Shown: positions 1 through 7,768 of the stretch, in pieces
Layout: the number at the start of each line of letters is the position of its first letter
How positions within the stretch are numbered: the first letter of the stretch is position 1
Source: OLB6 sp964467455
GTDB lineage: Bacteria; Bacteroidota; Ignavibacteria; Kapaibacteriales; Kapaibacteriaceae
Assembly (NCBI GenBank): GCA_964467455.1
Contig: CAYXQJ010000010.1
Coordinates: 1 to 64,000 of the forward strand
Direction of reading: 5' to 3'
DNA: 64,000 bases
The notes under the pieces: generated by a model
What the model saw: only the letters and a program-made list of their open reading frames with translations
Databases searched by the model: none
What the model was told of the DNA's origin: nothing
Made by a program: the position numbers and the translations under genes

Positions 1-32
1 CGGATGTTGCTTCGAACTTCTTCTTCTTTGTC

Positions 33-1412
33 CTATTTCAGCTGAAGCAGTACAAAACCGTCTTCTTTGGAGATACCATAGTCAAACGACAAGATCGTCG
101 ATTGATTCCATGCGATCCTCAGTCCTGCGCCGAAGGAATACATTATGCTATCAAAGTTTAGATCTTGCCATTGGTCGCGTACTGTTCCGGCATCAAAGAA
201 TGGTGCAACACCGAAGGCAAACATCTGTTCCCCGATCGTCGCTTCCGCAAATCGAACTCGCAACTCAACATTCGTGAACCACATCGATCGAGCTAAGAAT
301 CGGTTGGCCCTGTAACCACGCAGTGATTGCCTGCCACCTAAAGCATTAACGCTTCCTTCGGGACTCCATTGGTCTTGAAACTCGAAGAACGGCGCGTTGC
401 TACCGAATATGTTACCAACTCCAAACCTGGCTGCCAAGACGGTCCGCATGCCAATTGGTATTCTCTGATACGCGCGTCCCTGCACGAAGAGCTTGTCAAA
501 GTCGAATTGTGAACCGATAGCTCCGCCAGAATATTCGTTTGCTATCTCGAAGTAGAAGCCCTTCGTCGGGTCAGGTTCGAAATCTCTGGTATCGAAGATC
601 AGAGCCGTTTGTATAATGGAGACCCAGCCGCCATCGACACCTGATATTTCACCGTCCTGATACTCTCGTCGTAGGAGCGACGTACCATTCGGCGCTTGTG
701 TGGTCTCACCGGTTATCGGATTTATCGCTTCTGCTTCCACGCCTTCAAACGTCGCATAACTTAGATGTTGAATCTCATAACCACCCATTACACGCCACCG
801 GCCATCTCCAAGCGCATAGTCGGCCTTAACATTGAGCATGTATTCCGTTTCTCGGAACCTGTTGGATAACTCGTCAGTAACAAACTCGGCTTCTCCGACC
901 CCACCCTTGCGTAAGGTCTTTCGTGCTTTGTCGAACTCATCATATGTTGCGAAGGTTGTGTTCTCATCCGAGGGCAGACGAAGTTGTCCCAGCGTCGATT
1001 CCGTCAAACCGAAGTAAAGATTTGCTGGGTTCTGTTGTGCTTTGAAGTCGATCTTGAATCGCCACCGTGTTCCCTGGAAGTAAGGGACATCGAGTGACAG
1101 TGCAAGCTCGCGTGCATTGGATGTGTAATACGCAGCACTCGCTTTAAGCTTTGTCAGGTATGGTGTGTATGGAAACAGTGGATGATCACGACTCCCATTC
1201 CAGTACGTGTTAAGTCTAACGCCGAAACCAAAACCTGTTACCGGGTCGGATGAAAAGTCAGGAATACCGGTCACGAATGTTCCTTCACGCTTCTTTGCGA
1301 GATCATCATCTGACATCCGCTTTGACTTTATAAAGGAAAGACTGTCTTGATCCTGTGCATGTGCGATGATCATTGAGAGCGGAATAAGTAGGCCGATGAT
1401 CAAGTAACTCAT
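33..1412 (-). CDS. Omp85/BamA-TamA-like outer-membrane beta-barrel protein
   Basis: A 459-residue exported protein with an N-terminal Sec signal peptide (hydrophobic residues 2-17, cleavage near AHA/Q). Almost the whole mature part shows the alternating pattern of beta-barrel strands. Residues 364-368 (LRGYR, after a GGRQS turn) match the conserved loop-6 (V/L)RG(F/Y) signature of the Omp85 superfamily. The barrel seems to start soon after residue 50, so there is no room for POTRA domains; this argues against it being BamA itself and for a small surface-antigen-type barrel. The cargo or partner is unknown. It is followed on the same strand by nothing within the window. Superfamily assignment is fairly secure; the function is not. 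Confidence 0.72.
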   Translation of the reverse strand: MSYLIIGLLIPLSMIIAHAQDQDSLSFIKSKRMSDDDLAKKREGTFVTGIPDFSSDPVTGFGFGVRLNTYWNGSRDHPLFPYTPYLTKLKASAAYYTSNARELALSLDVPYFQGTRWRFKIDFKAQQNPANLYFGLTESTLGQLRLPSDENTTFATYDEFDKARKTLRKGGVGEAEFVTDELSNRFRETEYMLNVKADYALGDGRWRVMGGYEIQHLSYATFEGVEAEAINPITGETTQAPNGTSLLRREYQDGEISGVDGGWVSIIQTALIFDTRDFEPDPTKGFYFEIANEYSGGAIGSQFDFDKLFVQGRAYQRIPIGMRTVLAARFGVGNIFGSNAPFFEFQDQWSPEGSVNALGGRQSLRGYRANRFLARSMWFTNVELRVRFAEATIGEQMFAFGVAPFFDAGTVRDQWQDLNFDSIMYSFGAGLRIAWNQSTILSFDYGISKEDGFVLLQLK

Positions 1413-1609
1413 GAGATTGGCGTTTTCCTTTGGCGCAGGTGATATCGAGATATGCTGGTGGTTATAGTGCTCGCTTCCGCTGAAACAGTGATGGGCAAGA
1501 CGAGGCTCAATTGCTTGATATTGTTTTCTATCAGTACGACATTTGAGATACCTGTTCCGGGAGATTAGAGCTCAATTCTAAAATTCGAGACGCTCTCTTC
1601 TTTTGTGTG

Positions 1610-3130
1610 CTATTGCAAGCGTACGGTGCACGCACCGAGGCGCAGCCACAGAGCTTGTGGGGAGAGTGCACGCGGTTTGTCGATGACCACATCAGCACCG
1701 CTGCACGTGACCGTCACCGTTGCGACCGCAGATCCGTTGATGTCGTAGATCCGTGCTGATGTTGATGATGTTTCGAAACACTGCACGCCATCAACAATGC
1801 GCCATGATTCTCCCTGGTCGATGACACTCACCTCCGTTGTAGGTGGTGGCTCTTTGACAGAAACGATGGGTCGTTGGGAGGTGAGGTAAAGAGAAACAGC
1901 GCTCTGATACTTTTGGGATTCTGTATCTCGATACCACATCGTCACCATAAAATCATCGAATGTGTCGTTGTCGACATCTGGGACCACAACCGCATTTGTG
2001 GCGTAGGCCTCATGATATTGCGATTTATGCGGATAGCCACTTCCAATGATCTCAACGGTCGCAAATTCAGCATCAACCAAACGAGCAAGCGCGAACACTG
2101 CGTGTCTGACCGACTCCCCATTTTCCACCTCTGACACTTTGTAGCCTTCACGTATAAACGGACGATCACCATCCATAACCCTTGGGAAGTTCTCATCAAC
2201 AGATTTGCCACCTTGACCAAAGTACTGTTGCCACCCTCCTCTCCAGAAATCTGAAACGGGCTCAAGGGTGATAGACGTGGACGTAACCTTCATCCCCCGT
2301 CCTTTGGTGTTGTCGTCGTTGTTGGTATCGAACAGCCACCACACGTTTGGTGTGCGCAACACCACAAGACCGTAGGCAGCACCTGGCTGCTCGATCTTTG
2401 CCAACAAGTTTGTCCGAATCCGTGGCTTGCGCTGACGTAGATCTTCAAGGTTGAGCTCTACTAGCTCATACGTATAAAAGCCCGGCCATCGCGGATACAT
2501 CTGGACAACACAGGGCCTGCCACCTAGCATGCCAACCGCGGCAACATATGTCCGCTCAAGGTCGGGGTACCACTGGTTCGTGTTGTCATAGATATCAACG
2601 TAACTCGGTCCGATGAGAGGATGTATTCTATCGCCATACACGATTCGAACAGAATTCGGTCCGTCAGATGAGAGATCATCATTGAGACCGTCTCCGTCAA
2701 TATCACCGAAGTAGCGGTTCGTGACTCTATACAGTGCACCAGCGGCGCCGGGAAGAACTTCCTTGGTATGTTGGCTGTCAGTTAGCGCGGCATACAGAAT
2801 CGTTCCCAACGAGGTGAACGTCTGACCGGATAGATCCATGAGACCATCACTATCGAAGTCACGAAGATCCCTGATCGACTTGTATCCCAGTGTCTGTCGC
2901 TCGTGCATCCTTGGCGTGGTGGAGAACGACTTGATGTCGAACCAATACAACGAGTCGTTGTTGCGCTTGTTCACCCAGCGCAATGGTATCAGGTGCGTCC
3001 CATCGGGAAGCGACATCGGGAACTCCCACATCAACGGCCCGATCATCTGTCCCGCAGGCGTCCACGTTTGGGCGTGACAAGTAACGCCAAACGCAAGTGC
3101 AAGCACGATCGTGAGAAGGAATCTCTTCAT
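1610..3130 (-). CDS. Secreted protein with FG-GAP/VCBS-like Asp-rich repeats
   Basis: A 506-residue protein with a clear signal peptide (residues 1-20, ending CHAQ). Several short Asp-rich loops are visible: DFDSDGLMD, DIDGDGLND and DVDNDTFDD. These match the calcium-binding loops of FG-GAP/VCBS propeller repeats found in surface proteins. The last 70 or so residues (RIYDINGSAVATV followed by a LWLRLG strand) look like a divergent T9SS sorting domain, but the usual PNP start is missing. It probably acts at the cell surface; no enzymatic motif was seen. The 197 bases to the next gene downstream hold no ORF, and I see no clear terminator there. Confidence 0.6.
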   Translation of the reverse strand: MKRFLLTIVLALAFGVTCHAQTWTPAGQMIGPLMWEFPMSLPDGTHLIPLRWVNKRNNDSLYWFDIKSFSTTPRMHERQTLGYKSIRDLRDFDSDGLMDLSGQTFTSLGTILYAALTDSQHTKEVLPGAAGALYRVTNRYFGDIDGDGLNDDLSSDGPNSVRIVYGDRIHPLIGPSYVDIYDNTNQWYPDLERTYVAAVGMLGGRPCVVQMYPRWPGFYTYELVELNLEDLRQRKPRIRTNLLAKIEQPGAAYGLVVLRTPNVWWLFDTNNDDNTKGRGMKVTSTSITLEPVSDFWRGGWQQYFGQGGKSVDENFPRVMDGDRPFIREGYKVSEVENGESVRHAVFALARLVDAEFATVEIIGSGYPHKSQYHEAYATNAVVVPDVDNDTFDDFMVTMWYRDTESQKYQSAVSLYLTSQRPIVSVKEPPPTTEVSVIDQGESWRIVDGVQCFETSSTSARIYDINGSAVATVTVTCSGADVVIDKPRALSPQALWLRLGACTVRLQ

Positions 3131-3150
3131 GACGCTGCATAATACACATT

Positions 3151-3215
3151 CTAGCCCTCTAGCTATCTATTCTAGCTGTCTAGCCGTCTAGCTGTCTAGC
3201 TAACTAGCTGACTAA
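3151..3215. repeat. Octamer tandem array (unit about CTAGCTGT), family E
   Basis: About eight imperfect head-to-tail copies of an 8-bp unit, CTAG(C/T)(C/T)G(T/A). They lie between the FG-GAP-like gene start and the SbtA-family gene end. The array runs into the latter: its last two residues and TAG stop codon are made of repeat sequence. A related octamer array lies at 22244-22283. Confidence 0.85.
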
Positions 3216-4154
3216 CATGTAGTAAACAGGCATCCCCACCGTAATATTCAACGGAAACGTGATCGCCAACGCCATGGGGATGTAGAGGCCGGGATCGGCC
3301 TTGGGGGCGGCGAGGCGCATGGCAGCGGGGACGGCGATGTAGGAGGCGCTCGCAGCCAGGACAGCGAACATAAAACGGTCGGCGGGGTGAGAGGCGACGC
3401 CGTGGCTGGCAATGGCGACAAGACTGCCGTTGACAAGCGGTGCCACAAGGGCGAAGACGGTGGCGAACCATCCGTTCTGGAAGAAGGAGGTGAGCTTGGT
3501 GCCGGTGACCATGCCCATCTCCAACAAGAAGATGGCCAAAAACCCTTTGAAGATGTCCGTGGTGAAGGGCGTGATGCCCATGGCCATGTGCTCGTCGGCT
3601 ATGAAGCCGATGATGAGACTGCCAAGGATCATCAAAACGCTGCCGTTGGTGAGCGAGTGGTGAATGATCTGTCCGAAGGCGACCTGCCTGCCCCCTCCAA
3701 ACATCATCATCAACACAACGCCGACGATGATGGCCGGCGATTCCATCAAGGCCATCACAGCCACCATATGTCCGCCGTAGTGGAGGTTCTGGGCTTCGAG
3801 GAAGGACACGGCCGCAACGAACGTCACGGCGCTCACAGAGCCGTAGGAGGCCGCAATGGCGCCGGCATTCTCGGCACCGAGCTTGGGCTTGAGGACGAAG
3901 AAACTGTAGGCAGGAATGGCCGAAGCGATGAAGAGTCCGAATAACAAACTCCACCCGATCTCGGCGGTTAGGGGGCTATGGGCTAGCTCACGTCCTCCGT
4001 TGAAGCCGATGGAGAAGAGCAGGTAGAGCGAAATGAACTTGGCCGATGACGCCGGGATCTCTAGATCGCTCTTCACCCGAATGGCGACGATGCCCAACAC
4101 GAAGAAGAGGAGTGTCGGATTCGTCAGGTTCGAGATGAGGAGATGCAGATCCAC
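3204..4154 (-). CDS. sbtA: SbtA-family (DUF897) sodium-dependent bicarbonate transporter
   Basis: A 316-residue, very hydrophobic protein with about ten predicted membrane segments. It shows the two-fold inverted layout of the SbtA/DUF897 family, including an Asn/Gly/Ser-rich turn after segment 2 (SIGFNGGREL) and a second polar, kinked region (ASYGSVSAVTF, then ALMESPAII). Family members take up bicarbonate with sodium; outside cyanobacteria the substrate is rarely tested, so the substrate is inferred. The C-terminal codons and the stop lie in the octamer repeat array just downstream. No PII-like sbtB is next to it. It could also be a related organic anion/sodium permease. Confidence 0.75.
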   Translation of the reverse strand: MDLHLLISNLTNPTLLFFVLGIVAIRVKSDLEIPASSAKFISLYLLFSIGFNGGRELAHSPLTAEIGWSLLFGLFIASAIPAYSFFVLKPKLGAENAGAIAASYGSVSAVTFVAAVSFLEAQNLHYGGHMVAVMALMESPAIIVGVVLMMMFGGGRQVAFGQIIHHSLTNGSVLMILGSLIIGFIADEHMAMGITPFTTDIFKGFLAIFLLEMGMVTGTKLTSFFQNGWFATVFALVAPLVNGSLVAIASHGVASHPADRFMFAVLAASASYIAVPAAMRLAAPKADPGLYIPMALAITFPLNITVGMPVYYMLVS

Positions 4155-4245
4155 GATATCTTGTTGGAGACCGACCTATGGGTCGGAACCTTTCGAACAC
4201 TATGGCTGTTGTTAGGTAAGCTGGCGCTGACCACGTCACACCGGC

Positions 4246-4284
4246 AAAAAAGAAACCTCGCGGGGGTGCAGACCCGCGAGGTTT
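4246..4284 (-). terminator. Strong intrinsic terminator after the arylsulfatase
   Basis: A perfect 12-bp stem (4253-4264 with 4273-4284, AAACCTCGCGGG) and 8-nt loop. On the minus strand it follows the arylsulfatase stop and is followed by a T-rich tract (complement of 4246-4252). The plus strand also ends in T8, so it could work in both directions. Confidence 0.9.
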
Positions 4285-4287
4285 TTT

Positions 4288-6639
4288 TTATTTCAGATCG
4301 ATCGCCACTTTTTCGATGGTACCGTTGAAGCGGAAGGGCGGTTGGTAGGTCGCTTCGTCGACGGATGAGCCGGTGTCGACGCCGACGTCGAGCGCACCGC
4401 CGAGTCCGAGCGTGAGCGCCTGCGTGGCTTCCATCCTCGCTTCACCGACCTTTTGGTTGTCTACGAACAAAGTGAGCGTGCCACCTTTTCCAAGACCGCC
4501 GCCATCGTAGGTGAATTCGCCGCGGACGACGTGTTTGCCAGTTGAAAGCGCCGACGATGCTTCAACGCGAGCGATGCGCTGACCAAGGTAGTTGCCAACG
4601 AAGTAGGTCTTCCCCTTCATCGTGTACAAGGCGAAACCGCCATCGGAAGCACCCATGGCCCAGATGACACCTTGCGCCTTGTCTTTCTTGGTGACCACGT
4701 CGGCTGTTACCATCCATGACTTATTCAAGATGTTCGGTGCGCTACCGGCGGGAAGTGCTTCGGTACCCGGGAAAAATTCGAAGTGCGTACGACCCTTTGT
4801 TGGTGTTGGTCGGCCCATCAACTCTGCATTCAGACGAATGATCTTCCGACCGTCCATCGGCAGCACGTTATACTTAGCGGCCTCGGCCCACCAAAGATCC
4901 TGAAGATCACGAAGCTTCTTTGGTTGAGCAGCGGCGAGATCCTTTGCCTGGGCATAGTCATTGTCGATGTTGTAGAGCTCCCAGCGTGCCGTATCAGGAT
5001 CTACCTCATTGCTACCCGACTCCCACGGAATGGCCGTTCTGGATGCTGCCCACCAACCATCGGCGTACATGGCGCGGTTGATGAACATTTCGAAATATTG
5101 CTGACGATGGCGTTCCTTGGCGGCAGCATCGTTGAATGTGTAGACCATGCTGACGCCTTCGATGGGCTTCTGTGTGACACCGTTCAACTCTGTTGGCGGT
5201 GTGATACCCGCTGCTTCGTAGATCGTTGGTGCAATGTCGATCACGTGGTGGAATTGTGATCGCACGCCACCTTTGTCTTTGATCTTTGCCGGCCATGAGA
5301 TCGCAACCGGATTGCGAACACCGCCAAGGTGCGATGCGATCTGCTTCGTCCACTGAAATGGCGTATTCATCGCCCACGCCCAAGCAGCCGGGAAGTGGTT
5401 GAAGTGTTTCGGACCACCGAGTTCGTCGATGTGCTTCAGATTGTCTTCGAGTTTCTCCGGAACACCATTGAAGAACGTGTTCTCATTCATCAGACCAACC
5501 AAGCCACCTTCTGCAGAAGCACCGTTGTCACCAACTTGATAGATGATGATCGTGTTGTCCGCATCCGGTAGTTGACGCACCACGTCGAGCAACCGACCCA
5601 TCTCGTGGTCGGTTTGTGCGGTGAATCCGGCAAACACCTCCATCATGCGAGAGAAGAGTTTCTTTTGGTCTGCCGACAACGACTCCCACGCCGGAAGCTC
5701 AGCAGGACGCGGCGTCAGCACGGCATTCTGAGGGATCACACCAAGCGCTTTCTGACGCTTGAAGGCCTCTTCACGATACACATCCCAACCCGCGTCAAAC
5801 TTGCCTTTGAATGGTGCAACAAATTCAGGTGAAACGTGATGAGGAGCGTGTGTCGCTCCGGTGGCCATATAGAGGAAGAATGGCTTGGATGCATCGATGC
5901 TGCGTGTGCGACGCAGCCAATTGATGGCTTTATCGGTGAGGTCCTTCGTGAGAATGTACTCCGGATCGTCCGATGGCTGCACAAGATTATGATTCTCGTA
6001 CAACGTTGGATGATATTGGTCGGCATCACCACCGTTGAAGCCATAGAAATAGTCAAAGCCATATCCACTGGGCCAACGATCGAACGGTCCGTTCAAGCTT
6101 GTTTCCCAATCGGGCGTGTTGTGGTTCTTGCCGAACCATGACGTGGCATAACCGTAGTGCTTGAGGATCTGTCCGATGGTACCGGCACTCTGCGGAATGA
6201 TACCCGTATAGCCGTCATAACCGGTGGCGGCTTCGGTGATCACACCATTGCCGACGCTGTGATGGTTGCGTCCGGTAAGCAGAGCTGCACGTGTAGGACT
6301 GCACAACGCCGTCGTATGAAAGCGCGTGTACTTCAAACCATCCTGTGCCACACGGTCCAGTGCCGGTGTGGGCACTGCACCACCAAATGTTCCGAATTGG
6401 CCATAGCCGGCATCGTCGATCAAGATCAACACCACGTTCGGTGCTCCCTTGGGCGCTTGCACCGGCTTGGGGAACTGTGGAGGGTCACTATCCTTGATCG
6501 TACGCCCGATATTGCCCTGATACTTGAAATCCGGACGCGGAAGCGATGTTGCGTCTTGAGCATGAACGGAAATGGTGCCGGTCAACAACGCACCAACCAC
6601 CAACGCAAGCGTAAGCAAGCGTGACATAGAACCTCTCAA
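4288..6639 (-). CDS. Exported arylsulfatase (sulfatase S1 family)
   Basis: A 783-residue secreted sulfatase that hydrolyses sulfate esters. It has a signal peptide (to about residue 27, VHAQ). The N-terminal metal-binding motif NVVLILIDDAGYGQ is near residue 68 and the sulfatase signature CSPTR is at 113-117, so Cys113 is the residue expected to be oxidised to formylglycine. Further conserved parts follow (TGRNHH; WFGKNHN with the active-site Lys/His). The C-terminal 150 residues form a beta-rich domain. A start at the next Met (6627) is equally possible. Its divergent neighbour encodes a formylglycine-generating enzyme, the maturase such a protein needs. It ends directly on a strong terminator. 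The substrate is unknown. Confidence 0.93.
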   Translation of the reverse strand: MRGSMSRLLTLALVVGALLTGTISVHAQDATSLPRPDFKYQGNIGRTIKDSDPPQFPKPVQAPKGAPNVVLILIDDAGYGQFGTFGGAVPTPALDRVAQDGLKYTRFHTTALCSPTRAALLTGRNHHSVGNGVITEAATGYDGYTGIIPQSAGTIGQILKHYGYATSWFGKNHNTPDWETSLNGPFDRWPSGYGFDYFYGFNGGDADQYHPTLYENHNLVQPSDDPEYILTKDLTDKAINWLRRTRSIDASKPFFLYMATGATHAPHHVSPEFVAPFKGKFDAGWDVYREEAFKRQKALGVIPQNAVLTPRPAELPAWESLSADQKKLFSRMMEVFAGFTAQTDHEMGRLLDVVRQLPDADNTIIIYQVGDNGASAEGGLVGLMNENTFFNGVPEKLEDNLKHIDELGGPKHFNHFPAAWAWAMNTPFQWTKQIASHLGGVRNPVAISWPAKIKDKGGVRSQFHHVIDIAPTIYEAAGITPPTELNGVTQKPIEGVSMVYTFNDAAAKERHRQQYFEMFINRAMYADGWWAASRTAIPWESGSNEVDPDTARWELYNIDNDYAQAKDLAAAQPKKLRDLQDLWWAEAAKYNVLPMDGRKIIRLNAELMGRPTPTKGRTHFEFFPGTEALPAGSAPNILNKSWMVTADVVTKKDKAQGVIWAMGASDGGFALYTMKGKTYFVGNYLGQRIARVEASSALSTGKHVVRGEFTYDGGGLGKGGTLTLFVDNQKVGEARMEATQALTLGLGGALDVGVDTGSSVDEATYQPPFRFNGTIEKVAIDLK

Positions 6640-6673
6640 CAGTAATGATGCTTAAAACTACGTTGTTTTGTAC

Positions 6674-7678
6674 ATGCTACCACTCTTGCTGATCATCCTT
6701 GCACCCTTCCACCCTCGCACCCTTCCACCCTTGACTGACTCCAGTATGGTCTTCATTCGAGGGGCCGAATTCCTCATGGGTGCATCCGATTCACTCGACT
6801 GGCCAGGCGAGCTGCCGCAACACCGCGTCGTTGTCTCCGATTTCTACATGGACAAGCACGAGGTCACCAACCGCGAATTCGAGGCCTTCGTCAACGCCAC
6901 GGGCTACGTCACCACGGCCGAGCGTCCGGTAGACTGGGAAGAGATCAAAAAACAGGTACCACCCGGAACTCCCAAGCCCCCTGATAGTGTCCTGCAACCG
7001 GGATCGTTGGTGTTCACAATGCCAAAACGCATGGTGGATCTCACCGATGCATCGAATTGGTGGAAGTGGACAGTCGGTGCCAACTGGCGACATCCGGAAG
7101 GGCCCGGCAGCACGATCACCGAACGCATGGACCATCCCGTTGTCCACGTCTCTTTCGAAGATGCCAAGGCCTACGCTGCCTGGATCGGAAAGTCCCTCCC
7201 CACCGAAGCCGAATGGGAATATGCTTCGAGAGGGGGCAAGCAGAACGAACGCTATCATTGGGGCAATGCCGATGCGTCCGACACCACACCACCGTGCAAC
7301 ATCTGGCAAGGACAATTCCCGATCGAGAACACGATGGCCGACGGCGCTCTACGCACCAACCACGTGGGCTCCTACCCTCCCAACGGCTACGGACTGTACG
7401 ATATGGCGGGCAATGTGTGGGAGTGGTGCGAGGATAGGTATCGCGCGGACACGTATGAACAGCGCACAGACCACCAACCACCAACCACCAACCCAACTGG
7501 ACCAGACGAGTCTTGGGATCCCAACGACCCGGTTCCTACGACCTTAAAACACGTGATCCGCGGCGGCTCATTTCTGTGCCACCGCGGATACTGTGAATCT
7601 TACCGGAATAGTGCGCGTCGAGGAGAGAGTCCCGATACGGGAATGTCCCACATTGGATTTCGACTAGTAGCCAGATAG
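6674..7678 (+). CDS. Formylglycine-generating enzyme (sulfatase-modifying factor)
   Basis: This FGE-sulfatase-fold protein (334 residues from ATG 6674) should convert the sulfatase CxPxR cysteine to formylglycine. Both catalytic cysteines of true FGEs are present in GGSFLCHRGYC (Cys302 and Cys307), followed by the SARRGESPDT...GFR end typical of the family. Many FGE-fold proteins lack these cysteines, so an active enzyme is likely. It is divergent from the arylsulfatase, its expected substrate. The N-terminus is ambiguous: ATG 6674 adds a short hydrophobic leader (LPLLLIILA), whereas Met at 6746 starts exactly at the FGE domain. Two repeat arrays affect it: an octamer array (6699-6730) in the leader and a heptamer array (7465-7492) within the domain. 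Confidence 0.9.
   Translation: MLPLLLIILAPFHPRTLPPLTDSSMVFIRGAEFLMGASDSLDWPGELPQHRVVVSDFYMDKHEVTNREFEAFVNATGYVTTAERPVDWEEIKKQVPPGTPKPPDSVLQPGSLVFTMPKRMVDLTDASNWWKWTVGANWRHPEGPGSTITERMDHPVVHVSFEDAKAYAAWIGKSLPTEAEWEYASRGGKQNERYHWGNADASDTTPPCNIWQGQFPIENTMADGALRTNHVGSYPPNGYGLYDMAGNVWEWCEDRYRADTYEQRTDHQPPTTNPTGPDESWDPNDPVPTTLKHVIRGGSFLCHRGYCESYRNSARRGESPDTGMSHIGFRLVAR
6699..6730. repeat. Octamer array T(T/C)(G/C)CACCC x4, family M
   Basis: Four 8-bp units in a row (TTGCACCC, TTCCACCC, TCGCACCC, TTCCACCC). They lie in the leader-coding part of the FGE gene, or just upstream if translation starts at 6746. Confidence 0.85.
7465..7492. repeat. Heptamer array CACCAAC x3-4 inside the FGE gene, family I
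   Basis: CACAGAC followed by three exact CACCAAC units, in frame, encoding DHQPPTTNP. It forms a surface-loop-like insertion between GNVWEWCEDRY and the conserved WDP...HVIRGGSF part. Related heptamers occur at 37073-37107 and 41417-41437. Confidence 0.85.
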
Positions 7679-7757
7679 CAGCGAGTAGCTAGTATCTAGC
7701 AGCGAGTGTCAAGTAGCGAGTGTTTGATTTGCTACTTGCTACTTGCTGCTTGCTGCT
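7677..7757. repeat. Heptamer arrays in opposite orientation (AGCAGCG/AGTAGCG and TGCTACT/TGCTGCT), family C
   Basis: About seven heptamers of type AG(C/T)AGCG/AGTNNNN (7677-7725) are followed by four inverted ones (TGCTACT twice, TGCTGCT twice, 7730-7757). They fill the gap between the converging FGE and gyrB genes and can fold into a hairpin, so they may also act as a transcription barrier. The array includes the last bases of the FGE stop codon. The same unit family occurs inside recF and in the 811-residue GAF gene. Confidence 0.85.
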
Positions 7758-7768
7758 ACTGGACTACC

